Program-made: the position numbers and the translations under genes
Notes under the pieces: model-generated
Database searches by the model: none
The model's input: only the letters and a program-made list of their open reading frames with translations
Told to the model about the DNA's origin: nothing
Part shown: positions 1-9,498 of the stretch, one piece after another
Layout: the number at the start of each line of letters is the position of its first letter
Numbering within the stretch: position 1 is the stretch's first letter
NCBI RefSeq assembly: GCF_013299185.1
Contig: NZ_JAAFKG010000025.1
Location: 31,882-95,881, forward strand
Origin: Microcoleus sp. bin48.metabat.b7b8b9.023
Lineage (GTDB): Bacteria; Cyanobacteriota; Cyanobacteriia; Cyanobacteriales; Microcoleaceae
Direction: 5' to 3'
DNA: 64,000 bases

Positions 1-285
1 AATTCTTGCTCTTAATTCTTCTAGATCGGAAATTTGTTTCCATTCAGCAACGCTTTCTGGTGTTCCATCTGTGAGTTCCCATAGATCCGCAGAAGCCCAC
101 ATACAAGCACTAATTTCTTGTTCGTCCCCAAGCTGCGGAGGTCGATAGGCAATTGCGTTTATCATTGTGGTGCGATCGTTGAAATGGTGTACCATGATGA
201 AAGCGAAGTACCCAACCGCTGGTTGTTCGCGACCAAAGAGAGTTTCTGCGTGTATTAGTGTTAGTCTGGCGATCGCAACAGACGA
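1..285 (-). CDS. Partial protein of unknown function running off the left edge
   Basis: An open frame enters from the window edge on the minus strand and stays open up to a TAG at 288-286. The visible residues (for example AVGYFAFIMVHHF and ISACMWASADLWELTD) have ordinary protein composition and look genuinely coding. The family is not recognised. No convincing start codon lies after the TAG except an ATG at 195, which would remove the hydrophobic FAFIM stretch, so the true start is unresolved. It lies directly downstream of, and slightly overlaps, a PIN-domain remnant on the same strand, so the 5' end may have been damaged together with that gene. The C-terminus is outside the window. Confidence 0.4.
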
Positions 286-371
286 CTAAAACCCTCTTGG
301 CCAAAGTGTTTATCAGTTGTCAAGGCTTCCAGAATACCTCGATCGCGCATCAACACAAAAATTATACATTC
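261..371 (-). pseudogene. PIN-domain (VapC-like) protein remnant, C-terminal part only
   Basis: After a TAG at 374-372 the minus strand encodes about 36 residues ending at a TAA at 263-261. They include FVLMRDRGILEALTTDKHF followed by a short Gly-Phe-containing tail. This pattern (an M-R-x-R-x-I helix, then ALTTDxHF, then G-F) is the usual C-terminal end of PIN-domain ribonucleases of the VapC type, as recalled from family knowledge. The catalytic N-terminal half is missing, so this is a 5'-truncated relic. No antitoxin gene is visible next to it. Confidence 0.6.
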
Positions 372-390
372 CTACACAAAATAAGTTCTA

Positions 391-1347
391 TCATTTCGCT
401 AGACCTTCCTGTTTCATTTCGTATCCCAACAGTTTAGAGAAGTAATCCAAAGTTTCTTGATGTCGGTCATACATATGTATAACCGAAGCCAATTTTTCAT
501 CTACAGTGAATACTCCATCAGGACAAACTTTAAAGCGATTCAAGGATGCGCCAGTAATTGTTAGTACAGGGCCCATGGCATTTTCATGAACTTCAAACGG
601 AATATTCTTAAACCCATCAGTGTAGAAAAGATGATTAAAGACTGATTGCTCGATACCAATAAAGGGAGTTTTCAAAATTTCTGCACATAGAACTTCAAGG
701 AAAGCATCGACTCCCTTGAAGCTTCCCATAATTGTGCCAATGCAAATCGCTGGTTTGCCTACCACCTTTTGCAAAGCCTTGGAACCGTAGCTATCGCCAT
801 ACCACTTTGTATCCCAGTAATCGTCACCTCCATACTGGACATCCTGCTTAAAAAAGTGTAATTCTGAGGAATCTACCTCATCAAAAAAGGGTGACTGAAA
901 AGCTACATCTTTTACATCTGACATAAAGACTTTCTTATACTGTGGATTCGTTTTTAGGAAGTCTCTGTAAGTGAACCACCGGACAAAATGAGGATGATGC
1001 CATAGCTTCAATAGCTGAACGTACATTTCGTAAAATATAACTCTTAATGACGGTATATTTTGAGTTGACAGTGCCAGCCATCTTGTTGGGTAGAGTATGC
1101 ATCTATTGAGAAGCTTGGAGAACTTATTTACACTAGGGGAATAGTTATTTGGAGTGTATGAAAATGTTACCGAATACTCTTTGGCAATTTGACAAAGCTG
1201 ATTGTTAACATTATTCGTGCAGATGACTAAGTCGCATACTTGAGGAGCATAGACGCTACGAAGAGTTTTTGCAAATACCTCTAGTCTCTCTGGATTTAGA
1301 TTAGTTGCAAATCCAAGGACAACATTCTCAATTTGGTGATCCGACAT
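391..1347 (-). CDS. Glycosyltransferase-like protein
   Basis: This 318-residue soluble protein has no signal peptide or membrane segment. The N-terminus (VVLGFATNLNPERLEVFAKTL) and the central segment VFMSDVKDVAFQSPFF resemble nucleotide-diphospho-sugar transferase folds, in which an Asp-rich D-x-x-D-V-x-F-Q element follows a central strand and sits where a metal/nucleotide-sugar site is expected. This family link is from pattern memory; substrate and acceptor cannot be deduced. The gene stands alone on the minus strand, about 430 bases downstream of the small-peptide relic. The ATG at 1347 is preceded by AAGGAT about 9 bases upstream, a weak ribosome-binding site. Confidence 0.5.
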   Translation of the reverse strand: MSDHQIENVVLGFATNLNPERLEVFAKTLRSVYAPQVCDLVICTNNVNNQLCQIAKEYSVTFSYTPNNYSPSVNKFSKLLNRCILYPTRWLALSTQNIPSLRVIFYEMYVQLLKLWHHPHFVRWFTYRDFLKTNPQYKKVFMSDVKDVAFQSPFFDEVDSSELHFFKQDVQYGGDDYWDTKWYGDSYGSKALQKVVGKPAICIGTIMGSFKGVDAFLEVLCAEILKTPFIGIEQSVFNHLFYTDGFKNIPFEVHENAMGPVLTITGASLNRFKVCPDGVFTVDEKLASVIHMYDRHQETLDYFSKLLGYEMKQEGLAK

Positions 1348-1772
1348 AGTTATAATCCTTCGTCAAAACAGATAAAACCTAACTATAGCAGCCCTAAATC
1401 AGTCGAAAAATTGATGGATGCCAGAACCTTTGCAGTGTAAGCGTTTTACTAGCGTATAATGCCAGCAAATCATTTAGGATTGGTATATCTAATATTACAG
1501 GCCGTTTAGGATAATTGTCAAGTTTCTGGCTAAACACCCTATATGGAATCAAAAGCCGAAAGTTTCTGCCTAAAATCCCTATTTTATCTGATTAGACCGA
1601 AATTTTGTGCCCAATCACACAAATCGTGGTGTTATGTGGAAAATTTCGGGCATTATTATTTAGACCCGCACGCGATCGAGTGCGGGTCAAGCATTAGTCG
1701 TAGGGAGTGATTAGTCCGCTCGCTAGCAATTAATATCAAGTCAGCGCCGATCGCAATCTATTAGCTGATGGA
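1348..1772. other. Intergenic region with one hairpin and a dispersed short motif
   Basis: No gene is supported here. A perfect 9-bp inverted repeat (GACCCGCAC at 1663-1671, GTGCGGGTC at 1680-1688, 8-base loop) could form a hairpin downstream of the minus-strand peptide/hydrolase unit. It lacks a run of T, so terminator function is doubtful. The motif AATCATTTAGGATTG at about 1470-1484 recurs at about 55014-55028, also outside genes. Confidence 0.5.
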
Positions 1773-1915
1773 TTAATCGTCACACCCACACTTAGGATCG
1801 CAAATTAAATAATTTACACTCTTGAAAGTGGGATGGGCGGGAGAGCCCGTTCTTTCTTGCTGGCAAGATTTATATCCGCATCATCACCATCAAATCGATA
1901 AATATTTTGACTCAT
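1773..1915 (-). pseudogene. Small Cys-rich peptide gene, apparently frameshifted
   Basis: An ATG at 1915 has a good ribosome-binding site (GGAG, 6 bases upstream). The frame starts MSQNIYRFDGDDADINLASK and stops after 33 codons at 1814. In another frame the same DNA continues as a plausible peptide whose C-terminus is VNYLICDPKCGCDD followed by TAA at 1775-1773. Joining the two frames near codon 23 gives a peptide of about 47 residues with an acidic leader-like half and a C-x-x-x-C-x-C tail. The tail could bind metal or be the core of a modified peptide; both are speculation. The gene sits 46 bases downstream of an alpha/beta hydrolase on the same strand. Either the 33-residue form is the real product or the gene is broken. 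Confidence 0.4.
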
Positions 1916-1961
1916 TTACTACTCCGTAGTTGATTGTTTTTGGAATGAAAGGCGATCGCAT

Positions 1962-2744
1962 TTAACCCTTCGACGTTGATTCAGTGTATCCGATCGCACT
2001 CACGATATCGCGATCGATCGCACTCAGCCAATTCTCCTGTTGGGATTGAACACTGTGCACAAAGCAACTCAACAAAAAGGCGATCGACCTCACAGAGTCT
2101 TGATTTGAGAAATCCGCTGTGTTATCCTCTTCCGGTGCACCGCTGGGTTGTGGAGAATCATTGATGCTGTAATGGTTTAAACCCGTTAACTCAATGAAGG
2201 TTTTTGCTGGTGCTGGTATCCTCTGAAATGCCGATCGCGAAAGTGTTTGAGGAACCACTGAGTCCTTTTCCCCAGATAGCATTAGGATAGGAGGCAACGG
2301 GGCGATCGCGCTAGTGTTTGATGGTGCGTTCGATCCGTAGGTAACTATCGCCATGAGTTGACTGGACAGTTCAGGAGAATTAGCGCCTACAGTACCGAAA
2401 GCAGCCATACCACCAGCCGAATGTCCTAACAATATAACTCCTCTATCGAGAGCATTATTAAGCGAGGGACAACTCGAAGGTTTCAGTGCGGCAAAAACCT
2501 TCGCCGCTGAACTGTTATCTGGACAAAGATAATCTCTGCCAACTGGGAAGCAGTTTGGCACAATTACCCAGAATTGATGCTTAGTCAACTCGGTTGCGAT
2601 CGCAGTATATTCTAACTTGTCGATTTCAACTCCCTGTAAGATTAAGATGACGGAAGATGAGTCATCATCTTCAAGGAGTGGTTGGGGAGGATATATATCG
2701 AAAGGAATCGGAGATGCCAAGTTAGGCGTTATGGATATGGGCAT
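1962..2744 (-). CDS. Alpha/beta hydrolase
   Basis: The 260-residue protein has the alpha/beta-hydrolase layout. The N-terminal strand VILILQGVE and an oxyanion region are followed by the nucleophile elbow GHSAGG, an acid-bearing loop at GEKDSVVP and the catalytic His in GLNHYS. The order Ser-Asp-His and the spacing fit a lipase/PET-hydrolase or chlorophyllase-like esterase (family knowledge). The natural substrate is unknown. There is no signal peptide, so a cytoplasmic location is likely. It is followed on the same strand by a small Cys-rich peptide gene 46 bases downstream, so the two may be co-transcribed. Confidence 0.7.
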   Translation of the reverse strand: MPISITPNLASPIPFDIYPPQPLLEDDDSSSVILILQGVEIDKLEYTAIATELTKHQFWVIVPNCFPVGRDYLCPDNSSAAKVFAALKPSSCPSLNNALDRGVILLGHSAGGMAAFGTVGANSPELSSQLMAIVTYGSNAPSNTSAIAPLPPILMLSGEKDSVVPQTLSRSAFQRIPAPAKTFIELTGLNHYSINDSPQPSGAPEEDNTADFSNQDSVRSIAFLLSCFVHSVQSQQENWLSAIDRDIVSAIGYTESTSKG

Positions 2745-2791
2745 ATACTGTTTAATAAAATTAGGATACTATTCTTTAAATTTAGGACACG

Positions 2792-2857
2792 GTTTGTAGT
2801 AAGGACTTTAGTCCTTTATCCATGGATGAAGAAGGACTGAAGTCCTCACTACGAAAC
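2792..2857. repeat. GGACTTTAGTCC-type inverted repeat, copy 1
   Basis: The left arm GTTTGTAGTAAGGACTTTAG and its near-complement AGGACTGAAGTCCTCACTAC form an imperfect palindrome with a short spacer. The same unit recurs many times in the window (2872, 5403, 16649, 43221, 58142, 60145, 63286), which marks it as a dispersed repetitive palindrome. Confidence 0.85.
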
Positions 2858-2871
2858 TTTTTCCTCTCTTG

Positions 2872-2937
2872 GTTTGTAGTGAGGACTTTAGTCCTTTTTG
2901 AATGGATGAAGAAGGACTGAAGTCCTCACTACGAACC
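2872..2937. repeat. GGACTTTAGTCC-type inverted repeat, copy 2, overlapping a gene end
   Basis: This is a second palindromic unit, with perfect GTAGTGAGGACTT on the left and AGTCCTCACTAC on the right. Its right end contains the CTA at 2929-2931 that is the TAG stop codon of the downstream-lying minus-strand methyltransferase gene, so the repeat supplies that gene's stop. Confidence 0.85.
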
Positions 2938-5247
2938 TTTTTCATCTGCCTCTTCCTTCTCCTCCTCTGTGCTCTCTGCGCCCTCTGCGGTTCCTTCAAT
3001 CTTTCCCCCATTAACCTCAATTTTTCGCGAGTGACGTTCAGACGCAGCTTGTTGCAGAATTTTCAATTTTTCCGGGTCAGCATCCGATCGCCAAAATAAC
3101 TTATGACCTTTAATCTTAACGCAATTGTCCTCCAAACACTGTACCCATTCCCGATATTTCCTAACCGCACCACCATCGAGAATCCCCAACTTTTCCTCTT
3201 GGCGGGTGAGTTTTGCAAACTTTTCGTAATGCGGATAACTAGGCGTCACAAAAGCTTCTTTTCTGACTAAAAGTGGCGGGTTGTATACATCGGAATAGTC
3301 TTGATAGCTGACAGAAAGGTCGCCCAAATGTATGTGCATAGACTTGTGCAGGGCTGGATGCGGATTAGTGTCAAAATCTGGATAAAACAAATAGGAAATT
3401 TGAGGTTTGCAAGCATGAAATTTGACGATTGTAGCGCCGTCCAGCCTGCCAATTGTGCGGTTGGCGCAGCCTTCGTAGAGGCGCAGCAAAGGGTCGAGTT
3501 CTTCTAAAAATGAGACGTGGACTGAAAGGGAACCGTGCTGTTTGTAGCCGATCGCACTATCCTCGCAACAATCCGCCACAATATCCGGTTTGCTCAGGCT
3601 GTATAGCATTAAATCTGCCAAAGTGCAAGCCCTCTGATAACTGTCAAACAAACCCTTGATGTCATTGCGGATTTGAGCCGGAAGCCGCCGCATCGGAGGG
3701 CGATCGCCCAAACCGTTAAGAGCGAGATATACTAGCAAATCCTGGCGGCGCTTGTCGGCGATTGTCTCCCAATCATCCGCATCCGTTGCTTGCAAAATCA
3801 CCCTCCAAGCCCGATTAAAACTGTGAAATTCCTCCTTAATTGGCGCTTCTTCGGCTAATTCGCCCTTCACCGGAAGCCGGCCGCGATCGCTCACAAAAGC
3901 CATCAAAGGAGCCAACATTTCCTCGTAATCCTCAAAACGCTTGACTTGCGATCGCACTCTGGGAGTCGCTAAGTGCGATCGAAATCGAGAAGCCCGAAAA
4001 CCCTCACCCTCCGCCGCATCCCGAAACACAAAATAAATCCCCAAAGCCACAGGAATCGCATCAACATTCAAAACTTGGTCGATATAAATTTTCAATTCTT
4101 CCTGTTCGTAATACTTCTGAAAAGTATTCCGAGAAGTAATCACCCCATCCCCATAAGCAATTTGACCGCGATCCGGATCGTCAATCAAAACCTGAGCCGC
4201 CACCACCAATAAATTCTTAGTTAATTCCCAAGCATTCAGCAAAGCTTCTCGGCGTTCCGCCAAAGATTCAATCACATTAATTACATAACCAATATTCACA
4301 ATATCCGCACAAATTTGCGGAGTATCCGGCTGATAGTACGGATCCCAACCAGCAGCACCATAACCCTCTTGGCTAATACATTTAACATCCCCACCGTAAC
4401 CGCAACCGTAATCAAAAAAAGTCATCCCATCAACAAACAAATCAGATTCCAAAACCAGGCGCACAGGTTTAGAAATAGAGTTCCGCACCATCGCAGCTTT
4501 GTGCCGCTCAATCTTGGGAATTGATAACTCACTATTCTCCTGTTTCAAACGCTCGACAACAGCATGATCGTGGATTTCCACACCGCAATATCCCAAATAT
4601 TTAAGCCAACCATCGCGAGTGCCAATGACGCTTGTATTGTCCAGCAGTCCCCATCCTTCCTCGCAGCGAGTCAGCCGAGCAAACTTCTCGTAATTGGGAT
4701 AATCGGGTGTCACAAAAGTTTCTTTGCGGTGCAAAACTGGTGGATTTTCGCTGTTGCTGTAATCGAAATATTTAACTTCGCCTGTTTCTAGATTAATTTG
4801 GATGCTATTTTGCAAAGCAGGGTGAGCGTCCGTATCGAAATCGGGGTAAAAAAGATAAGATATTTTAGGTTGATTGAGGGAAAACTTAACTAAAGTTGCT
4901 TCATCAATATTTTCGAGATGGCGTCTGGCACAATTTTCGTAAATTACCAGGACAGGATTGAGTGCTGACAAAGCCGAAACGTGAACGTAAAAAGCCGTTG
5001 GTAATTTTTTGCCTATTTTGCTTTCCCGACAGCACCGAGCTATTTTGGTCACCAGACTATCAACAGAAAATTTATTAATTTCCTCAGGCGGACACGGCAC
5101 GGCATTTACAGAAGTTTCCCCAGAAATAGCATTGTTTTCATGTAATAAAACTTCCCGAGCAAAATCCATCAAAGGCGTTAGCAGTTCTCCATTATTTTCT
5201 AATGGTTCGCTATGTGAAACAGGGTTTGTATCGGTATCGTAAGTCAT
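2929..5247 (-). CDS. DNA phosphorothioation-associated putative methyltransferase with duplicated flanking domain
   Basis: This 772-residue protein matches, from family memory, the putative methyltransferases linked to dnd phosphorothioation loci. A SAM-binding motif FFDYGCGYGGDV lies near residue 278, after the typical KIERHKAAMVRNSISKPVR segment. The methyltransferase core is flanked by two homologous segments of about 150 residues (about 76-228 and 566-715). Both contain SYLFYPDFDT, NPPVL/NPPLL, RKE-x-FVTP-x-YP-x-YEKFA and a closing KI/EI-x-x-H region. No dnd genes are visible within 64 kb, so it is an orphan here. The last roughly 25 residues are a Glu-rich low-complexity tail encoded by the dispersed CTCTGCGCCCTCTGCGG repeat, and the stop codon belongs to a palindromic repeat. 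The function (modification or partner of phosphorothioation) is inferred only. Confidence 0.75.
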   Translation of the reverse strand: MTYDTDTNPVSHSEPLENNGELLTPLMDFAREVLLHENNAISGETSVNAVPCPPEEINKFSVDSLVTKIARCCRESKIGKKLPTAFYVHVSALSALNPVLVIYENCARRHLENIDEATLVKFSLNQPKISYLFYPDFDTDAHPALQNSIQINLETGEVKYFDYSNSENPPVLHRKETFVTPDYPNYEKFARLTRCEEGWGLLDNTSVIGTRDGWLKYLGYCGVEIHDHAVVERLKQENSELSIPKIERHKAAMVRNSISKPVRLVLESDLFVDGMTFFDYGCGYGGDVKCISQEGYGAAGWDPYYQPDTPQICADIVNIGYVINVIESLAERREALLNAWELTKNLLVVAAQVLIDDPDRGQIAYGDGVITSRNTFQKYYEQEELKIYIDQVLNVDAIPVALGIYFVFRDAAEGEGFRASRFRSHLATPRVRSQVKRFEDYEEMLAPLMAFVSDRGRLPVKGELAEEAPIKEEFHSFNRAWRVILQATDADDWETIADKRRQDLLVYLALNGLGDRPPMRRLPAQIRNDIKGLFDSYQRACTLADLMLYSLSKPDIVADCCEDSAIGYKQHGSLSVHVSFLEELDPLLRLYEGCANRTIGRLDGATIVKFHACKPQISYLFYPDFDTNPHPALHKSMHIHLGDLSVSYQDYSDVYNPPLLVRKEAFVTPSYPHYEKFAKLTRQEEKLGILDGGAVRKYREWVQCLEDNCVKIKGHKLFWRSDADPEKLKILQQAASERHSRKIEVNGGKIEGTAEGAESTEEEKEEADEKGS

Positions 5248-5287
5248 AGATTAACTCATCGATTTTTGAAAGTAACCGCAGATAAAA

Positions 5288-5352
5288 GTAGGGTGCGTCA
5301 GGGAGAATATTCTTCGTCTTTTGTTAACAAAATCCGTCCTGACGCACCCTAC
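5288..5352. repeat. Inverted repeat with GTAGGGTGCGTCAGG ends
   Basis: GTAGGGTGCGTCAGG and CCTGACGCACCCTAC form 15-bp perfect arms around a 35-base centre. Related GACGCACCCTA or GCACCCTAC half-sites occur near 22540 and 26985, so this is another dispersed element. It lies upstream of the methyltransferase gene. Confidence 0.75.
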
Positions 5353-5402
5353 AATAACTGAGCCTACAATAATATCGTCTCCGATCGATTGCAATAAGTA
5401 AG

Positions 5403-5460
5403 GTTCGTAGTGTGGACTTTAGTCCGCAACATACTGCGGACTAAAGTCCACACTACGAAC
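5403..5460. repeat. Near-perfect palindrome of the GGACTTTAGTCC family
   Basis: Arms of 26 bases (5403-5428 and 5435-5460) are fully complementary around a 6-base loop. This is a variant with GTGTGGACT in place of GTGAGGACT. It lies in the gap between the methyltransferase start and the hybrid kinase stop and could also act as a transcription barrier. Confidence 0.85.
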
Positions 5461-5504
5461 GGCACCCTACAATCACTATGCCGACGCATCTAAAAACTTA
5501 AATT

Positions 5505-8500
5505 TTAACCAAACATTCGAGTTTCCACAAACTCTTGAACTCTGGCTAAATGACTGGACAAACTCGCTAATATGCTTTCAACCCTCTCAATAGTTGACAA
5601 TCCAGAAGCTGGCGGTTGAGATTGAAAGCCTCGCGCCTGATGCTCCAATTGTGCTGCTAAATCCGACATCTGAGCAACTCCCACATTTGCAGAAGTTCCC
5701 TTCAGACGGTGAGCTTGATATTCCACAGTTGGCCAATCTTTAGCTTCTGCGGCTATTTTGGCAGCATCCACATCAGCTTGTGCGTTTCCCACAAATGCTT
5801 GCAAGAGTCGCTCGGGCAATTTGACATTAACCTGTCCGAGTTGCTGCAATCTGCTTTTATCGAACAGTCCGTCGCAGTCTGCGTGTTCCCAAGATTGCAG
5901 TTCGCGCGGCGAAGCTATCGGGTTCTTAATCGCCCTTGGTGCCGGCACAGCCACAGGCTTTGCTGCTTCCAAAACTTCTGGATAATTTGTTTCTAATTGA
6001 GGATTTTGTACCAAATTAATACCTTTAACTCCATACTTATTTTTAAACTCAACATTTTGGGATTCATATTTTTTCAGCGCCACGGCCAAAGCATCTAAAT
6101 CTACAGGTTTGCTGAGATAATCATCCATCCCCGCCGCCAGACATTTTTCTCGTTCTCCCGGCATAGCGTGAGCCGTTAAAGCAATCACAAAAGTATGCCG
6201 ATCGCCCTTTTCTCGTTCCCTTAACTTTTTTGTCGTTTCATAACCGTCAAGGATTGGCATTTGACAGTCCATCAACACCAAATCATAGCTTTTCTGTGCC
6301 AGCAAGTCCAGCGCTTCTTGACCGTTGGAGGCGGAGTCAGCATGATAGCCTAAAGCTGTCAACTGTTCGACAATAACTTCTTGATTGATCGGGTGGTCTT
6401 CCGCCAGCAATATTCTCATAGATGAGGGTGAATTGGGAGTAACATATCGAGAATTAACTCCTGGCAATTTGCAAGTATTAGCAGCCTCCAAGCTGTCAAA
6501 GTCTCCCGTTCCCTTAACCGATGCCAGCAAAGCTTCAAGCAAGCGGGAAGGCCGCACCGGCTCGATTAAATAACCGCTAAAACCATGACAGCAAAGTGCT
6601 TCAGCTTTCGGCTGTTCCCGCAAAGCAGTCATGGCGATTAACGAGGCAAATGTCGAGGTCGATCGCACTTTCCGGGCAAATTCCTCAGCATCCAAATCCG
6701 GCATTTGCAAGTCCACCAGCACCGCATCGCAGCTTTTTTCGCCTTCCTCTGAATGCCCAGAAATGCTGCTATTGGCATTTCTCAACCAAGTCAAAGCAGC
6801 AGCAGCGGTTTCTGCTTCGTAGCAGCGGGCGCCCCAACTTTGAGCGAGCGATCGCACCGCCGCCCTCTTCAAAGCGCTTCCCGAGACTACTAACAGCTTC
6901 TTTCCTGCAAGTTCGCCAGTCTGAGGCTCAACTTGCAACTGTTTTTCCAAAGGTACAGCAAACCAAAATGTCGAACCGTTGCCGAGAAAACTGCGAACCC
7001 CAATGGCACCTCCCATCATTTCGACTAACTGCTTGCAAATAGCCAAACCCAAACCCGTGCCTCCGTAAGCCCTAGTTGGAGAAGCGTCTACCTGAGAAAA
7101 AGATTGGAACAGTTTTGTCTGCCCTTCCGGCGAAATTCCAATGCCTGTATCGCGCACCGAAAATAGCAAACTTTCTCCTTGTCTGCCGTCTGCCAATCGG
7201 TTGCTCCGTTTCACACTCACGTGAACTAAGACTTGACCGCGATCGGTAAATTTGATTGCATTTACCGTCAAATTTAGCAATATTTGCTTCAACCTGCCCG
7301 AGTCGCCCACCAACTTTTTTGGCACCGCACTGTCAATTAAAAAATCCAATTCAAGACTTTTTTCCTCCGCCAAAGGTGCCACCATTTCTATCACCGATTC
7401 CAGGCAGATATCCAAATCAAAATCTGCCTTTTCCAGCCGCATTTCTCCGGCTTCTATCTTAGAAAAATCGAGGATATCATTAATCACGCTCAGCAAATGT
7501 TCGGCACTGCGGTAAATAGTCTGAGCCGACTCCCGCTGTTTTGGTTCCAGAGGAGCGCGCAGCAGCAATTGAGCCATGCCCAAAACGCCATTCATTGGAG
7601 TACGAATTTCGTGACTCATGTTAGCCAAAAATTGCGACTTGACTCTGCTTGCTTCTAGGGCAGTTTCCCGCGCTTCCACCAACTCATTAATCTTGTCGGC
7701 TACCATTACCATTCCCCCCACTTTGCCGTCGGGATTGTACCAAGGGTGAGCTGCCCAGCGCAGGTACATCACAGAGCCGTCTGCTCGTTCCCAAGCATCT
7801 TCGCTCACAGAAACTACCTTACCCTTTAACACATCTTGATACATCATTTTCCAGCGATTAGGCGTATCTGGAAACAATTCGTAATGACTGAGATTTGTCA
7901 GGGACTGCCACTCAAAATTAAATTGAGTCAGCCATTGGTGAGAGTTAGCTAAATAGCGCATTTGGGTATCGAACATCGCCATTGCTACCGGCACGCAGGT
8001 AATAATTTGTTTCAGTTGCTGCCGTTCTCTTTCTAGCGCGTCTTCGGCTTGTTTGCGATCGGTAATATCGCTAATCATGCCGGCCATCCGCAGCGCTTTT
8101 CCTTGGGAATTTCGCTGGGCTTTGCCCTGGGAAGTGCAGTAGCGGTAAGCTCCTGAGGAGTGCAGCAGCCGGAATTCTACATTGTAGTCGATCGCCCGAT
8201 CTAAGTGAGCGGCGATCGCCCGGACGATGCCGTCCTTGTCATCGGGGTGCAGGCGGCTGTAGAGAGCATCCATCGTACTGCCAAATTGATCTCGCGCCAA
8301 ACCGATAATTTCCAAAAGGCGATCGTTCCAATAAACCTCATTTTTACTTAAATCCCAATCCCAAATTCCGTCGTTCACTCCCTCTAAAACTAACCTGTAC
8401 CTTTCCTCGCTTTCCTTAAGTTGTTGACTGGTATGAAACGCCTGAGATTCGGCGCGGTAAACGCGAAGGGCATTCTGCAAACTGCGCGACAAACTCTCAG

Positions 8501-8945
8501 CAGACATTTTGCCTTTAACGATATAATCAGAAGCTCCCGCCTTCATCAATTCCACAGCAATTTGTTCGTCGCCTTGCCCGGTAAGTACAATTAAGGGAAC
8601 TTTCAGCCCAGATTCCCGTACATTTTTTACCAAAGTCAGTCCGTCTCCGTCTGGCAAGCGGTAGTCTAGGAATACGCAGTCAAATTTGCAGTCAAATATC
8701 TGGTTTAATAGCAACGAATTTTCGGTTTCCTCAACCTCGCTTAACTTTTGAGATTTATCTGGATGCGAGAGTTTCGCCGCTGCTATACTAGAACTTTTGC
8801 TCACCAATAATTTTGCCAGAGCATCGGCGCAGTCTTCGGCTTCAGTAATTTCTACCGAAACCCGAGCTGACTTGAGCGAGCGTTTGACCGCCATGCGATC
8901 GACTTCATCGTCATCAACTATCAGAATTTTGATAAGTTTGTCCAT
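5505..8945 (-). CDS. Hybrid sensor histidine kinase (REC-PAS-PAS-HisKA-HATPase-REC-REC-HPt)
   Basis: The start chosen is the ATG at 8945 ([16 protein letters not shown]), because it begins exactly at a receiver domain. An upstream ATG at 9026 would add a hydrophobic 27-residue extension. Domains in order are: a receiver with [11 protein letters not shown] and a charged insertion before it (about 1-165), two PAS domains (about 185-425), a dimerisation/phosphoacceptor motif [15 protein letters not shown], an ATPase lid with DTGIGI and GGTGLGLAI, a degenerate receiver, a canonical receiver ([21 protein letters not shown]) and a C-terminal HPt with [11 protein letters not shown]. No transmembrane segment is present, so it is a cytoplasmic multistep phosphorelay kinase. 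The stimulus is unknown. The Rcp1-like regulator gene lies 121 bases upstream on the same strand. Confidence 0.9.
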   Translation of the reverse strand: MDKLIKILIVDDDEVDRMAVKRSLKSARVSVEITEAEDCADALAKLLVSKSSSIAAAKLSHPDKSQKLSEVEETENSLLLNQIFDCKFDCVFLDYRLPDGDGLTLVKNVRESGLKVPLIVLTGQGDEQIAVELMKAGASDYIVKGKMSAESLSRSLQNALRVYRAESQAFHTSQQLKESEERYRLVLEGVNDGIWDWDLSKNEVYWNDRLLEIIGLARDQFGSTMDALYSRLHPDDKDGIVRAIAAHLDRAIDYNVEFRLLHSSGAYRYCTSQGKAQRNSQGKALRMAGMISDITDRKQAEDALERERQQLKQIITCVPVAMAMFDTQMRYLANSHQWLTQFNFEWQSLTNLSHYELFPDTPNRWKMMYQDVLKGKVVSVSEDAWERADGSVMYLRWAAHPWYNPDGKVGGMVMVADKINELVEARETALEASRVKSQFLANMSHEIRTPMNGVLGMAQLLLRAPLEPKQRESAQTIYRSAEHLLSVINDILDFSKIEAGEMRLEKADFDLDICLESVIEMVAPLAEEKSLELDFLIDSAVPKKLVGDSGRLKQILLNLTVNAIKFTDRGQVLVHVSVKRSNRLADGRQGESLLFSVRDTGIGISPEGQTKLFQSFSQVDASPTRAYGGTGLGLAICKQLVEMMGGAIGVRSFLGNGSTFWFAVPLEKQLQVEPQTGELAGKKLLVVSGSALKRAAVRSLAQSWGARCYEAETAAAALTWLRNANSSISGHSEEGEKSCDAVLVDLQMPDLDAEEFARKVRSTSTFASLIAMTALREQPKAEALCCHGFSGYLIEPVRPSRLLEALLASVKGTGDFDSLEAANTCKLPGVNSRYVTPNSPSSMRILLAEDHPINQEVIVEQLTALGYHADSASNGQEALDLLAQKSYDLVLMDCQMPILDGYETTKKLREREKGDRHTFVIALTAHAMPGEREKCLAAGMDDYLSKPVDLDALAVALKKYESQNVEFKNKYGVKGINLVQNPQLETNYPEVLEAAKPVAVPAPRAIKNPIASPRELQSWEHADCDGLFDKSRLQQLGQVNVKLPERLLQAFVGNAQADVDAAKIAAEAKDWPTVEYQAHRLKGTSANVGVAQMSDLAAQLEHQARGFQSQPPASGLSTIERVESILASLSSHLARVQEFVETRMFG

Positions 8946-9066
8946 AACAACCGAATTGTGAATTAATCTCAAAAAAATGCGGCATCCCAAAAATATATAA
9001 AACAAATGTACCGCTCCCAAAATCACAACAGCAACCTTGAAATTTTTCTGTTCTATTTTCTAGGGC

Positions 9067-9498
9067 TTACGGAATTTCGCTCAACATCCAGTATCTGTTG
9101 AGGGTAGCCATAACTTCGACAAAATTAGAAAAAGTTACTGGTTTAAGAATATAACCCGCGACATTTAAATTATAAGCTTCTACCTTATCTCTATCTTCAT
9201 TTGAAGTGGTGAGGACGATCACCGGAATCGACTTCAACTTTTCATCCAGCCGCAATTCTCGCAAAAACTCGATGCCGTTCATTCTCGGCATATTCAAGTC
9301 GAGCAAAATCAATCGGCGTGCTTGAGGCATTGCAGGCTCTGTTTTGCTTTCTCCGCGCAATATATGCAGAGCTTCTAATCCGTTTGCAGCCAAGTAGAGC
9401 GGGTTAACAATGTTATTTTTTTTGAACGCTCGCCGGACGTTCATCACATCTACCTCATCATCTTCTACCAAGAGGATATGAATTTTTTTGTCTTCCAT
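9067..9498 (-). CDS. Single-domain response regulator, Rcp1-like
   Basis: This 143-residue stand-alone receiver has the acidic pocket LLVEDDEVD, the phospho-Asp in LLDLNMPRMNG, the T/S in VLTTSNEDRD and the Lys in YILKPVTF. The long loop with AANGLEALHILRG is typical of the Rcp1 group that receives phosphate from cyanobacterial phytochromes and other hybrid kinases (family knowledge). It precedes the hybrid kinase gene on the same strand and is the most likely partner. It carries no output domain, so it presumably acts by protein contact. Confidence 0.88.
   Translation of the reverse strand: MEDKKIHILLVEDDEVDVMNVRRAFKKNNIVNPLYLAANGLEALHILRGESKTEPAMPQARRLILLDLNMPRMNGIEFLRELRLDEKLKSIPVIVLTTSNEDRDKVEAYNLNVAGYILKPVTFSNFVEVMATLNRYWMLSEIP

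Noticed and set aside
1663..1688. Confident terminator
   Set aside because: The stem is perfect but no T-run follows on either strand, and the loop is a HIP1-like GCGATCGA. It may only be a HIP1-centred palindrome.
2929..5247. Complete dnd phosphorothioation locus
   Set aside because: Only the associated methyltransferase-type protein is present. The neighbours are a hydrolase and a histidine kinase, and no DndA-E-like protein is encoded in the window.
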